Shown one piece after another: positions 1 through 6,803 of a stretch of 13,685 nt of DNA; the first letter of the stretch is position 1; each line of letters begins with the position of its first letter. A program made the position numbers and the translations under genes. The notes under the pieces were generated by a model, which ran no database searches, had not been told where the DNA came from, and saw only the letters and a list, made by a program, of their open reading frames with translations. Where the stretch lies: NCBI GenBank assembly GCA_026770585.1, contig MU646377.1:3524-17208 (forward strand), written 5' to 3'. The DNA is from Baffinella frigidus (taxonomy: Eukaryota; Cryptophyceae; Cryptomonadales; Baffinellaceae).

Positions 1-42
1 TTTGGGGTTTGGGGTTTGGGGTTTGGGGTTTGGGGTTTGGGG
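1..42 (+). repeat. Perfect (TTTGGGG)6 tract
   Basis: Six exact head-to-tail TTTGGGG heptamers, a variant of the TTTAGGG telomere unit. The G-rich strand could form G-quadruplexes. The tract continues beyond the window start, so its full size is unknown. Confidence 0.85.
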
Positions 43-1401
43 CTGAGGGTGTCTTCGAGATACCGCGGAAGCTGTCTCTGCAGACGGGTTTAGGGTTGAG
101 GGTTTAAGGTTTAGGTTTGAGGGTTTAGGGGTTAGGGTGTCGCCCTGTGCGGGGTGGTGGAGGGTGGCGGGAGGGAACCAAACTAGAGGGGTCTCTCGCA
201 ACTCAGGACACTCACCCAAGGGTGCTCCTCTGCTCCTCCGAACAGCCCTACTGCAGGAACCTGAGGCGGGGTGTGCCCTCAATGCCGAGTAATTTCTGTA
301 ATACTGCAGCCTCCAGCAGTTGACTAATCCGGCAGGTTATGTACGGGAAGGTGACCGAACCGGACGGAGTTAGTACCAGGAAAATCTCCAATTAGTCAAC
401 AGTTACGGTGGGAGGGGACCTGCTATAGTTTATTTGCTAAACCCTAAACTCTAAACCCTACACCCTGAACCTCAAACACCATATGGCGGGAGGGGATCCG
501 CTGCATGGTCCATTTGCTAATTCCGCGACCCTAAACTCTTGACCCCAAACCCCACACCCCACACCCTAAAGCGTATGACAGGGCTGAGAGGGAGGGGACC
601 TGGGACACGCGGCCTTTGTCCGCACACCCCTCCCGCTTCTCCCTCTCTCTGTCTTCCTGCCAAACGGGTGCGTGCATTCAGGGTGTCGGGTTCAGGGTTG
701 AGGGTCTAGGGGATACAGGGGCTACTCGGAATTAAGTACACGCTCCGCCCCTAGGGAGGTCCTAGGACAAGCCCTCCTGTAGGACCCTAGGGCGATGCGT
801 GCCCTGGTTCGGAAGTAATCCGTGTAGTGGTTAGAGACTCCCTCTGAGGGCTGACAGGGTTTAGGGTTCAGGGTTTAGGGTTTGAGGTGTAGGGTAGGGG
901 TTAGCGTCTCCGCACACCCCTCCCGCTTCTCCCTCTCTACGTCTTCCTGCCAACCGGGCGCGCGCATTCAGGGTGTCGGATTCAGGGTTCAGGACCACTC
1001 CAAGTCCCGAGGGAGAGTGCTGCCGTAGGCTCCTAAGGGTTTTGGGGTTGTCTTCAGAGGGTGTGGATTTTCTCCGCACCCCCCCCCCGCTTCTCCCTCT
1101 CTACGTCTTCCTGCCAGCGGGGCGTGGATTCAGGGTGTAGAGTTTAGGTTGTAAGGTGTAGGGTTTAGGAAGGGGAAATGGCGCCCCAACTATCGTGCAG
1201 AGGGGGCCCAAAAAGTAAGTCATGTCGGGCAGAGGGGGCCTCAAAAGAAATGTCGGGCAGAGGGCGGGTCGATGAGCCATGGCGAGGGCTTCCCGGTGCG
1301 CCCCTCACCGCACATCTCGCCAAGGTAACGCCCCCAGCCGCTACTGGGAAGCGGCCACAGATGAACCCCCGCCACACAAGTTACTACACAATCGCTGTAC
1401 T
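43..1401. repeat. Gene-free 3' flank with telomere-like tracts
   Basis: No coding chain is found here. It holds degenerate heptamer tracts on both strands (G-rich on plus near 90-140 and 860-905, C-rich near 435-475 and 520-570). It also has a paired block near 408-440 and 485-519 (GGGAGGGGAYC..., ending TTTGCTAA) and three copies of CGGGCAGAGGG-like sequence at 1195-1270. This is the 3' flank of the coiled-coil gene. Confidence 0.6.
605..1140 (+). repeat. Triplicated pyrimidine-rich block
   Basis: About 70-80 bp occurs three times, starting near 620, 910 and 1074. Each has TCCGCAC, a C/T tract (CCCGCTTCTCCCTCTCT), GTCTTCCTGCCA, then ATTCAGGGTGT. Copies differ by a few bases and are separated by telomere-like or unrelated DNA. 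Confidence 0.75.
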
Positions 1402-1560
1402 TTAACATATGCGCCTTCCGTGTGTGCAGTAATTTTCAGTGGATACGGAGCAGCAGGGAGCAGCCGGGGTGCAAGACGATCCGGACCAGGTCATTCGCCA
1501 GTGGCGCGCGCGATGCCGCGCGTCCGGATTCCGCACCAAAACCTCCAGGATCTCGCGATT
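1402..1560 (-). CDS. Terminal exon with TAA stop
   Basis: Opens in phase 0 after CCCCATAG and runs 53 codons to TAA at 1404-1402. It starts NREILEVLVRNPDARHRARH and ends in a Cys-containing tail (TENYCTHGRRIC). The character changes from coiled coil to a basic, Cys-bearing end. No polyadenylation signal is obvious downstream. Confidence 0.48.
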   Translation of the reverse strand, partial: NREILEVLVRNPDARHRARHWRMTWSGSSCTPAAPCCSVSTENYCTHGRRIC

Positions 1561-4500
1561 CTATGGGGATCCACCAAATTGCAGCTTGCGGGGGCGCCTC
1601 GCCTGGCCCTCACACCTCTCTCGTGCCCTCCAACGCGGCAATCGCCTCCTCCCGCGCCTCCCCTGCCGCCTTTTCCATCGCTTCTTTTGCCCGGTGTTCC
1701 CGCGCCTCAAACTCCTCGCGCGCCGCCTGCAACTATGAGATCGCCCATAAGTAGACTGGGTTGACTCAGATCGCTGCAATAGCTCCCAAGGGCCGCCGCC
1801 TGTTGCGTCGCCGCCTTTGCCTCCGCATCCGCATGCTTCACCCGCGCCGCCTCTGCCGCCTTTTCCGCGCTCTCTCGCACCTGCTTTCGGATTGAGGGTT
1901 TGGGGTGTAGGGTTTGGGGTGCAGGGTTTATGGTTTAGGGTTTAGGGTTTGGAGTTTGGGGTTTGGGGTGCAGGGTTTAGGGTTTGGGGTTTGGGGTGTA
2001 GGGTTTAGGTTGAGGCTCGCACCGCGGGCGCGGCCGGCGCGGCCTTCTTCAAGCGCCACGCGGCATCTGCCCCGAAGTTCGCGTCCGCCTTCTCCCGCGC
2101 GTCGTGCGCCCCACGCTCCGAGGCCTCTGCCATCCGGACACACCTTGTAAGCGCGCCCGACACGGTGTGCACTAAACAGCACAAATCGCAGGGCGTGTGC
2201 GGCGCTGGCGCGAGGGGTTGTTTGGCAATGAATTGAATCACCAGTCTCTCTCGCCTCGAGGGGTTGTGTGGCAATGCGTTACCTTTCTCTCTCGCCTGTG
2301 CCTCCGCCTGCTCAGCACGCCACGCCTCCATCCCAGCAGGCTCATCTGCCGCCTTCTTCGCCTCCTCCTCCTGGGTTTGGGGTTCGGGGTTTGGGGTTCG
2401 GGGTTTGGGGTTTGGGGCTTGGGATTTGGGGTGTGGGGTGTGGGGTTTGGGTTTAGGGTTTACTTCCTCCGCGGCCATCTTCGCGTCGGCAACCCTCTTC
2501 TTCTCTTGCTCCGCAGCGCGCGTCGCCTCAGCGGCCCTCTTCTTCTCCACCTCTGCTTTCTGCTCCGCCTCTGCCTTGTGCTGCTCCGCTGCCCGCTTCT
2601 CTCCGTCCGCCTTCTCCCGTGCAGCCTGCTGCGCCGCAGCTGCCTGGGCGCGCGCCCCCTCTGCCGCTCTCTTCTGCTCCTCTGCTGTCTTGTCCTCCTC
2701 TGCTTTCTGTTGCTCCGCTGCCCTCCTCTCGGCGGCTGCCGCGCGCTGCTGCTCTGCTGCACGCTGCGCCTCTCCCACTCTCTTCTCCTCAGCCGCTCTT
2801 TTCTCCGCCTCCGCAGCCTCCGCAGCCTCCGCAGCCCTCCTCTCCCCCGCTACTCGCACCTCCGCCGCAGCTGTCTCCTGCGCCGCGACGTGCCTCTCCT
2901 CGGCCGCGCTCGCCTCCGCGGCTTTCGACGCTGCCGAGGCTTCCGTTGCTGCTGCCTCCTCCTCTGCCCGCTTCTCCGCGGCGGCTTTCTCCTCCGCCGC
3001 CGCTCGCTTCTCCTCTGAAGCTCTCTTCTCTCGGGCCGCGGCCCTCTGTGCCTCCGCATCTGCTGCTTTCTTTGCCTCCTCTGCTCTCTTCTTCTCCTCC
3101 ATACCTTTCCTCTCCGCCGCTGCTTTCTGCTCATCCGCCTTGTTCTGCTCCTCCGCAGCCTTTTTCTCCTCTGAGGCCCTCCTCTCCTGAGCAGCTTTCT
3201 CCGCGGATGCCCGTTTCTCATCCGCTGCCTGCTTCTGCTCTGATGCGATCTTCTGCTCCGCATCCTCCGCATCCTCCGCAGCTTTCTTCTTTGCTGCCTT
3301 CTTGGCCTGGTTCAGGGTCCAGGGTTTAGGGTTCAGGGTTCAGGGTTCCTACATCGCCCACAGGCTCCGACAGTGGGCGTATTGACTACGGGCCACTTCA
3401 AATACTGGCCACTTAAGACTCTCGGGAGCATGCGACGTTTCCTGGCTTCTCGACAGGAAGAGGGGGGGCACCGGACGCCCTACAATGCAGACATCCCTCT
3501 TTCTCTCAAACACACAGATAACACCCTCTCGCTAGTACCTGGACTGGTTGACCACTTTTGGTATCGGCAGAGTTGACTTACGAGCTGACTGAAGCCCAAC
3601 GCGGCAGGAGTGCATCATAAACCCTAAACCCTAAACCCTCAACACACCTCGGGTTTAAGAGTCAGGGTTTAGAGTTTGTACCTTCTTCTCCTCCTGCTTC
3701 ATCGCCTTGAAGAAACCTCCAAACCTGAACCCCGAACCCCGAACCCTAAACCCTGACATAGGGTTCACCCTCAAGCCTGAACCCGGAACCCTAAACCCTG
3801 TGAGGATTGCTGACTGGAGCCCAACGCAGCAGGAGTGACCCACAATCCTAAACCCCGAACCCTAAACCCTACACCCTGAGCACCTTCTTCTCCTCCTTCT
3901 TCCTGGCCTTCTCCTGTGCCGCCTCCTCCGCCTCCTGCACCAGCAAGAATCAACTTAAGAAAATCAACTTAACCGTCAGGCAATCAACTTTTTTTGAGAG
4001 AAACAACTTTAGAGGGAGAAGGAGCACCGCCGCTTCCTCCACCTCCTGAACCAGAAAGAATTAACTTAACATGAGATAATTAACTTAGCGTGAGATAATC
4101 AACTTTCCTCGATAAAATCGAATTTTCCCTGATAGTGTCAACTTTCCGCGAGTAAATCAACTTTAGAGGAAGAAGGCGCACCGCCGCCACCTCCTCCGCC
4201 TCCTGAACCAGAAAGAGAGAGAATCAACTTAACGTGAGATAATCAACTTTCCTCGACACAACAGCATTCCTCGACCGATTCAACTTTCCTTGACAGCATC
4301 AACGTTTCCGGATACAATCAAGTTTAGAGGGAGAGCGCACTACATCCTTCGCCTTCGCCGCCTTCGCCACCTCCTCCTGCCTGGCCCTCTCCTCCGCTGC
4401 CAGCTTCTCTGCCGCTTCCAACTTCGCCATCGCCCTGCGTTTTGCGTTTTGGGGTGAGAGTTTCGGGGTCAGGGTTTGGGGTTTGGGGTTTAGGGTTTAG

Positions 4501-4629
4501 GAGTTTGGGGTTTGGGTTTAGGGGTTTGGGTTTTGGGTTTAGGGGTTCGGGTTTAGGGTTTTGGGTTCAGGGTTTAGGGCTTGGGGTTGAGGGTTGAGGG
4601 ATTGGGGTTGATGGTTGAGGGCTTGGAGT

Positions 4630-4717
<88 letters not shown>

Positions 4718-6444
4718 GGCTTAGGGTTTAGGGTTCAGGGTAGGACCTGGCTTCCTCCTCCGCCGCCCGCTCTTTCGCCATGGCTTCATACACCTCTCTG
4801 GCCTTGGCCGCCTTTTTCGCTTCCTCCTCCGCCGCTTTCGCCCTGGCTTCCCCCTCCTTTTTCGCCCTGGGTTTAGGGTTTAGGGTTTTAAGGTTTAGGG
4901 TTTGAAATCTGGGGTTAAGGGTTAAGGGTTTGGGGTTGGGGGTTTGCGGTTCAGGGTGTATGGTTTAGGGTTTAGGGTTCGGGGTTTAGGGTTGAGGGTT
5001 TTGGGGTTTTAGGTTTTAGTGTTTGGGGTTTGGGATTTGGTGGTTGGTGTGTAGTGTTTGGAGTTTGGGGTTTAGGGTTTGTTGTTTGGTGTTTGGTGTT
5101 TAGGGTTTGTTGTTTGGTGTTTGGGGTTGAGGGTGTACCTCTCGTCAGCCTTGGCCTTCTCCTCCGACGCCCGCGCCTCCGCCGCCCGTATCAGCTCTTC
5201 CTGCTTCACGTTCATAAATTAACAAACATGTGGTAGTATATGATAAAGAATAATGAATAACATACATATATTGAAAAACATATGGTAGTATATGATATAT
5301 AATAATGCACGGGCCTTTTCTTCGCCGCCCGCGGCAGCCCTTCCTGCTTTTGGGTTTGGGGGTCAGCAGTATAATACTATTAGTCAGCAAGATAACACTA
5401 TTAGTCAGCACGATAATACTAGTAGTCAGCACTATAATACTATTAGTCAGCACCAGCCTCTTCCTCTCCGTTTTCAGGGTTAGGGGTTGAGGATTAAAAA
5501 GTTAGGGTTTACGGCGTGGGGTTTATGGTGGAGGGTTGAGGGTGTTTGGGTGTATGGTTTGGGGGGTTGCCTCGCGACGTAACTCCTCGTCCTCGAACCT
5601 CTTCCTCTCAGCTTGCTGCCGCGCTGCCTCCGCTTCCAGCTTTGTCCTGGTGCAGAGGGTTTAGGGTTCAGGGTTTAGTTTAGGGTTGAGGGGTTCTGTT
5701 CCAAAAGTGCCTGTCACGCTGTGAGGGTTTATGATTTAGAACCCTAAACCCCTGAACCGTAAGCCCTCTTTCTCTCGGCTTTCAGCCGCGCTGCCTCCTC
5801 TCCGAGCATTGTCTTGGTTTACGGTTTATGGTTCAGGATTTAGTTTAGGGTTTAGGGTTTCTGACCCTTGTCCGGGTTCAGGATTTGAGGTTTCGGGTTT
5901 AGGGTTTAGGGTTTAGGGTTTAGGGTTTAGGGTTTCGGGTTTCGGGTTTCGGGTTTAGGGTTTAGTGTTTCGGGTTTAGGGTTTGGGACCCTCAACCGAA
6001 TTCGGCAGTGAATGCGGAGTTGAGGGTTGAGCACCTCTCTGCCAAGTCCTTCGTTCTCATCGCGGCTATTCGAGGGGGGTATTTGACTTCAATATTTTCT
6101 TGCACGGTAAATGACTACACGTTTTCTTTACTTTTACTAGTATGGTCCAGCTGTGTAGTAATTGCATCGCCAGAAAAGATTTTTGTAAAATACTTGAAAT
6201 TAAAAACGAAATGTTCTCCCGGATTAGAGTACCTCTCAGCCAAGTCCTTCGCGGCTCTTTCTTGCTTTAGGTTCTAGAGCTCAGGGTTCAGGGTTCAGTT
6301 GCTTTACAGTAAAGTGTTGAGACAGAGGGTTGACGGGTTGACGGGTGTGAGGGCTTGGTACCTCTCTTGCGCGTCCTTGGCGGCTCTTTCTTGGTCCGCG
6401 CGGCTGACCCGCTCCGCTTCCATCTTCTCCGCTTCGACCACCGC
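1402..6444 (-). CDS. Multi-exon Ala/Glu/Lys/Arg-rich coiled-coil protein
   Basis: Spliced model on the minus strand with 15 exons: 6444-6362, 5646-5571, 5200-5139, 4866-4747, 4434-4344, 4202-4182, 4045-4028, 3934-3884, 3705-3682, 3306-2464, 2370-2283, 2126-2023, 1880-1800, 1726-1616 and 1560-1402. Every junction matches in phase (2,0,2,2, then 0 through the core, then 1, then 0). The exons total 1932 bases and end in TAA. The product is dominated by AAEEKRA-like runs, as in a long charged helix or coiled coil. It has no signal peptide, membrane segment or catalytic motif that I recognise, so a structural or scaffolding role is only an inference. Two donors are AG|GC (after 5571 and 1800); the rest can be read as GT. 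No start codon is assigned, because the first exon opens after an acceptor and earlier exons probably exist (see 7743-7934). The exact borders of the microexons are the weakest part. Confidence 0.62.
1616..1726 (-). CDS. Exon 14, coiled coil
   Basis: A 111-bp exon (37 codons) after ATAGTTGCAG, phase 0 on both sides, with donor GAGAGAG|GTGTGAG. It encodes AAREEFEAREHRAKEAMEKA then AGEAREEAIAALEGTRE, the last helical segment of the protein. Confidence 0.66.
1800..1880 (-). CDS. Exon 13, coiled coil, likely GC donor
   Basis: An 81-bp exon after CGAAAGCAG, phase 0 in. It encodes VRESAEKAAEAARVKHADAE then AKAATQQ. The only donor that keeps the frame is ACGCAACAG|GCGGCG, giving a 73-bp GC-AG intron to the next acceptor (TAGTTGCAG). 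No GT in the right phase exists between the two exons. Confidence 0.52.
2023..2126 (-). CDS. Exon 12 of coiled-coil gene
   Basis: A 104-bp exon, phase 1 in (GATGGCAG|AG) and phase 0 out (GCCCGCG|GTGCGAG). It encodes EASERGAHDAREKADANFGA followed by DAAWRLKKAAPAAPA. A different acceptor further upstream (GCTGTTTAG) would add about 11 to 12 codons in the same frame, so the 5' edge is uncertain. Confidence 0.5.
2283..2370 (-). CDS. Coiled-coil exon 11
   Basis: An 88-bp exon after AAACCCAG, phase 0 in and phase 1 out (GAGAAAG|GTAACG, a strong donor). It encodes EEEAKKAADEPAGMEAWRAE then QAEAQAREK. Pro, Gly and Trp appear for the first time, marking the end of the pure helix. Confidence 0.66.
2371..2463 (-). 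other. 93-bp in-frame telomere-like intron
   Basis: Bounded by GAA|GTAAACCC and AAACCCAG|GAG and composed of CCCTAAA/CCCAAAC-like heptamers. Its length is a multiple of three and it has no stop in the host frame. If retained it adds 31 residues, starting VNPKPKPHTP and ending TPNPEPQTQ, a Pro/Lys-rich spacer between two helical segments. The intron reading is preferred because every neighbour is spliced this way. Confidence 0.55.
2464..3306 (-). CDS. Core coiled-coil exon, 281 codons
   Basis: An 843-bp exon open throughout, starting after TGAACCAG (phase 0) and ending GAGGAA|GTAAACCC. The translation is almost only A, E, K, R, Q, D and S in short repeats such as KRAAEEK, QRAAEQQRAAAAERRAAEQQ and KKAADAEAQRAA, with no Pro or Gly run. 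This fits a long single helix or coiled coil. Low complexity makes homology weak, so no family is assigned. The same DNA is open in several other frames (Ser/Ala/Leu/Pro-rich on the plus strand), a by-product of the GCN/GAG/AAG codon content. An earlier AG|GA donor three bases upstream is also possible. Confidence 0.74.
3584..3837. repeat. 29-bp direct repeat pair flanking exon 9
   Basis: GCTGACTGRAGCCCAACGC followed by RGCAGGAGTG occurs at 3584-3612 and 3809-3837 with two differences. The microexon at 3705-3682 lies between. The pair probably marks duplication of an exon-plus-intron unit. Confidence 0.7.
3682..3705 (-). CDS. 24-nt coiled-coil exon 9
   Basis: A microexon encoding AMKQEEKK, phase 0 on both sides, with acceptor TTTCTTCAAG and donor AAGAAG|GTACAAAC. 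The intron before it (3883-3706) is telomere-like DNA in the opposite orientation to most of the window. The 3' half resembles the end of the 3934-3884 exon. Confidence 0.52.
3884..3934 (-). CDS. Coiled-coil exon 8
   Basis: A 51-bp exon after GCTGGTGCAG, phase 0 on both sides, with donor AAGAAG|GTGCTC. It encodes EAEEAAQEKARKKEEKK. Its start matches the two preceding microexons. Its end (KKEEKK then GT) matches the next exon (KQEEKK then GT), which suggests serial duplication. Confidence 0.62.
4028..4045 (-). CDS. 18-nt microexon, EVEEAA
   Basis: A microexon after TCTGGTTCAG and before GTGCTCC, phase 0 on both sides, encoding EVEEAA. It has the same acceptor and donor neighbourhoods as the 21-nt microexon upstream and the larger exon downstream, so it is a tandem copy of the same unit. 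Exons this short need RNA evidence. Confidence 0.45.
4182..4202 (-). CDS. 21-nt microexon, EAEEVAA
   Basis: A microexon after TCTGGTTCAG and before GTGCGCC, phase 0 on both sides, encoding EAEEVAA. It is one of three successive exon-plus-intron units that look like tandem copies (with 4045-4028 and 3934-3884). Skipping it would not shift the frame. An earlier donor at GAG|GTGGCG is possible and would shorten it further. Confidence 0.5.
4344..4434 (-). CDS. Coiled-coil exon 5
   Basis: A 91-bp exon with acceptor ACGCAG|G (phase 2) that ends in phase 0. It encodes AMAKLEAAEKLAAEERARQE then EVAKAAKAKD. The 3' border is ambiguous. GAT|GTAGTG gives a GT donor, while AAG|GATGTAG would be a GA donor of the kind known in dinoflagellates. 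Both keep the frame and differ by one codon. Confidence 0.66.
4628..4719 (+). repeat. Homogeneous (GTTGAGG)13 array
   Basis: About 13 exact GTTGAGG heptamers in a row inside the intron between the exons at 4747 and 4434. It is far more uniform than the mixed heptamers on either side, which suggests recent slippage expansion. Confidence 0.85.
4747..4866 (-). CDS. Coiled-coil exon 4
   Basis: A 120-bp exon, phase 2 in and phase 2 out. The acceptor is CTAAACCCAG|G, so the last bases of a telomere-like repeat supply the splice site. The donor is GCCAG|GTCCTACCC. It encodes 39 full codons including AKKEGEARAKAAEEEAKKAA and REVYEAMAKERAAEEEA. High charge, no Pro and regular Ala spacing support a helical coiled coil. 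The downstream intron carries the homogeneous GTTGAGG array. Confidence 0.7.
5139..5200 (-). CDS. Coiled-coil exon 3
   Basis: A 62-bp exon after GTGAAGCAG, phase 0 in and phase 2 out (GACGAGAG|GTACACC). It encodes EELIRAAEARASEEKAKADE plus the first two bases of an Arg codon. Its upstream intron carries an AT-rich stretch and the 21-bp array. A shorter copy with the same entry and exit phases sits at 5343-5315. Confidence 0.65.
5315..5343 (-). CDS. Possible alternative copy of coiled-coil exon 3
   Basis: A 29-bp piece after AAAAGCAG encoding EGLPRAAKK plus AG, followed by a possible AG|GC donor. It matches the start of the 5200-5139 exon (CAGGAAGRGCTG, then CGGGCGGCG). Because phase 0 in and phase 2 out are the same, it could replace that exon without shifting the frame. 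It may equally be a decayed copy. A roughly 28-bp AT-rich flank (CATRTGGTAGTATATGAT) is also duplicated beside both copies. Confidence 0.35.
5362..5455. repeat. 21-bp tandem array
   Basis: Four 21-bp units (5362-5382, 5383-5403, 5404-5424, 5425-5445) plus a partial, consensus GTCAGCAN(G/T)ATAA(T/C)ACTATTA. In the sense direction each unit contains TGCTGACTAATA, which resembles an intron branch-point motif. It lies in the intron upstream of exon 3. Confidence 0.85.
5571..5646 (-). CDS. Coiled-coil exon 2 with GC donor
   Basis: A 76-bp exon with acceptor CACCAG|G (phase 2). It encodes TKLEAEAARQQAERKRFEDE followed by ELRRE and ends CGCGAG|GCAACC in phase 0. No GT donor is available nearby, so an AG|GC donor is inferred. 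A diverged copy (LGEEAARLKAERKR) is at 5812-5765. The flanking introns are telomere-like repeat. Confidence 0.58.
5765..5812 (-). pseudogene. Duplicate of coiled-coil exon 2, probably not in frame
   Basis: A 48-bp piece encoding TMLGEEAARLKAERKR, bounded by CCAAG and AGG|GC. It is clearly related to the 5646-5571 exon (LEAEAARQQAERKRF). It would be phase 0 to phase 0, whereas the intron it sits in is phase 2, so including it would break the frame. I treat it as a duplicated exon remnant or an exon of another isoform. Confidence 0.4.
6035..6264 (-). pseudogene. Two partial copies of coiled-coil exon 1
   Basis: At 6264-6233 the sense strand reads QERAAKDLAE then AG|GTACTC. At 6062-6035 it reads RTKDLAE then AG|GTGCTC. 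Both match the end of the 6444-6362 exon (QERAAKDAQER) including the donor, but their 5' sides lack an acceptor in the right phase. The DNA between them is AT-rich and otherwise featureless. Confidence 0.42.
6362..6444 (-). CDS. Coiled-coil exon 1 (first exon of the phased chain)
   Basis: An 83-bp exon opening in phase 0 after CCTCAAAAG and ending AG|GTACC in phase 2. It encodes EAEKMEAERVSRADQERAAK, flanked by AVV and DAQER. An internal Met lies at codon 8. Related partial copies of this exon lie at 6803-6746, 6264-6233 and 6062-6035, none of which fits the reading phase as cleanly. The 5' neighbour in a longer gene would be the phase-0 exon ending at 7743. Confidence 0.6.
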
Positions 6445-6491
6445 CTTTTGAGGGGTTAGGGGTTTAGGGTTAGGGGTTGGGGGTTGGGAGT

Positions 6492-6735
6492 TAGATTCGC
6501 CTAAAGTTGATTCGCCTAAAGCTGATTCGCCTGAAAGTGATTTTCCCAAAGTTGATTCTGCGAGATTTGCCCAAAGTTGATTCTGCGCGATTTCCCCCAA
6601 GTTGATTCTGCGCGGTCCAAGACGCCGACCCGCTCCGCCTGGCAGCATGATGTCAGATTCGCCTGATGTTGATCCACGTAGAGCTGATACGCCTATAGGC
6701 GGTTTGCCTAAAGTTGATACGCATCTAGGTGATTC
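6492..6735 (+). repeat. Degenerate GATTCGCCTAAAGTT repeat array
   Basis: About eight roughly 15-bp units with the pattern AAAGTTGATTCGCC or AAAGTTGATTCTGCG at 6492-6617, then more diverged units (GATACGCCTA) to 6735, interrupted by an exon-1 fragment near 6640. The core AAAGTTGAT is the same as in the 3935-4343 introns but in the opposite orientation. Confidence 0.72.
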
Positions 6736-6745
6736 TGCGGGGCAC

Positions 6746-6803
6746 TTTCTTGGTCCGCGCGGCTGGCCCTCTCCGCGGAGACCATCTTCTCGGCCTCCAC
6801 CAC
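6746..6803 (-). pseudogene. Upstream partial copy of coiled-coil exon 1
   Basis: After CTAACCGAG, reads VVEAEKMVSAERASRADQE, close to the 6444-6362 exon, then breaks into the GATTCTGCG repeat. The entry phase is right but there is no donor in a compatible phase. A shorter fragment of the same exon (GCGGAGCGGGTC) is at about 6630-6641. Confidence 0.42.

Larger units (their letters stand above)
3935..4343 (-). repeat. Introns built from AAGTTGATT repeats
   Basis: Three introns (4343-4203, 4181-4046, 4027-3935) share a plan in the sense direction. Each has GTGCxCCTTCT-like or GTAGTGCGCTCTC start, CCTCTAAA(G/C)TTGAT, several AAGTTGATT units spaced about 17-20 bp, then TTAAGTTGATTCTTTCTGGTTCAG-like end. 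They differ completely from the telomere-like introns around them. Confidence 0.7.

Noticed and set aside
2264-3190. Long plus-strand open frames (Ser/Ala-, Leu/Arg- and Pro-rich) over the core exon
   Set aside because: They are antisense images of the A/E/K/R-rich minus-strand exon, whose codon content leaves few stops in other frames. They lack splice borders and the minus-strand frame joins in phase with its neighbours.
5362-5455. CRISPR-like array
   Set aside because: Units are contiguous 21-mers with no unique spacers, in a eukaryotic intron.
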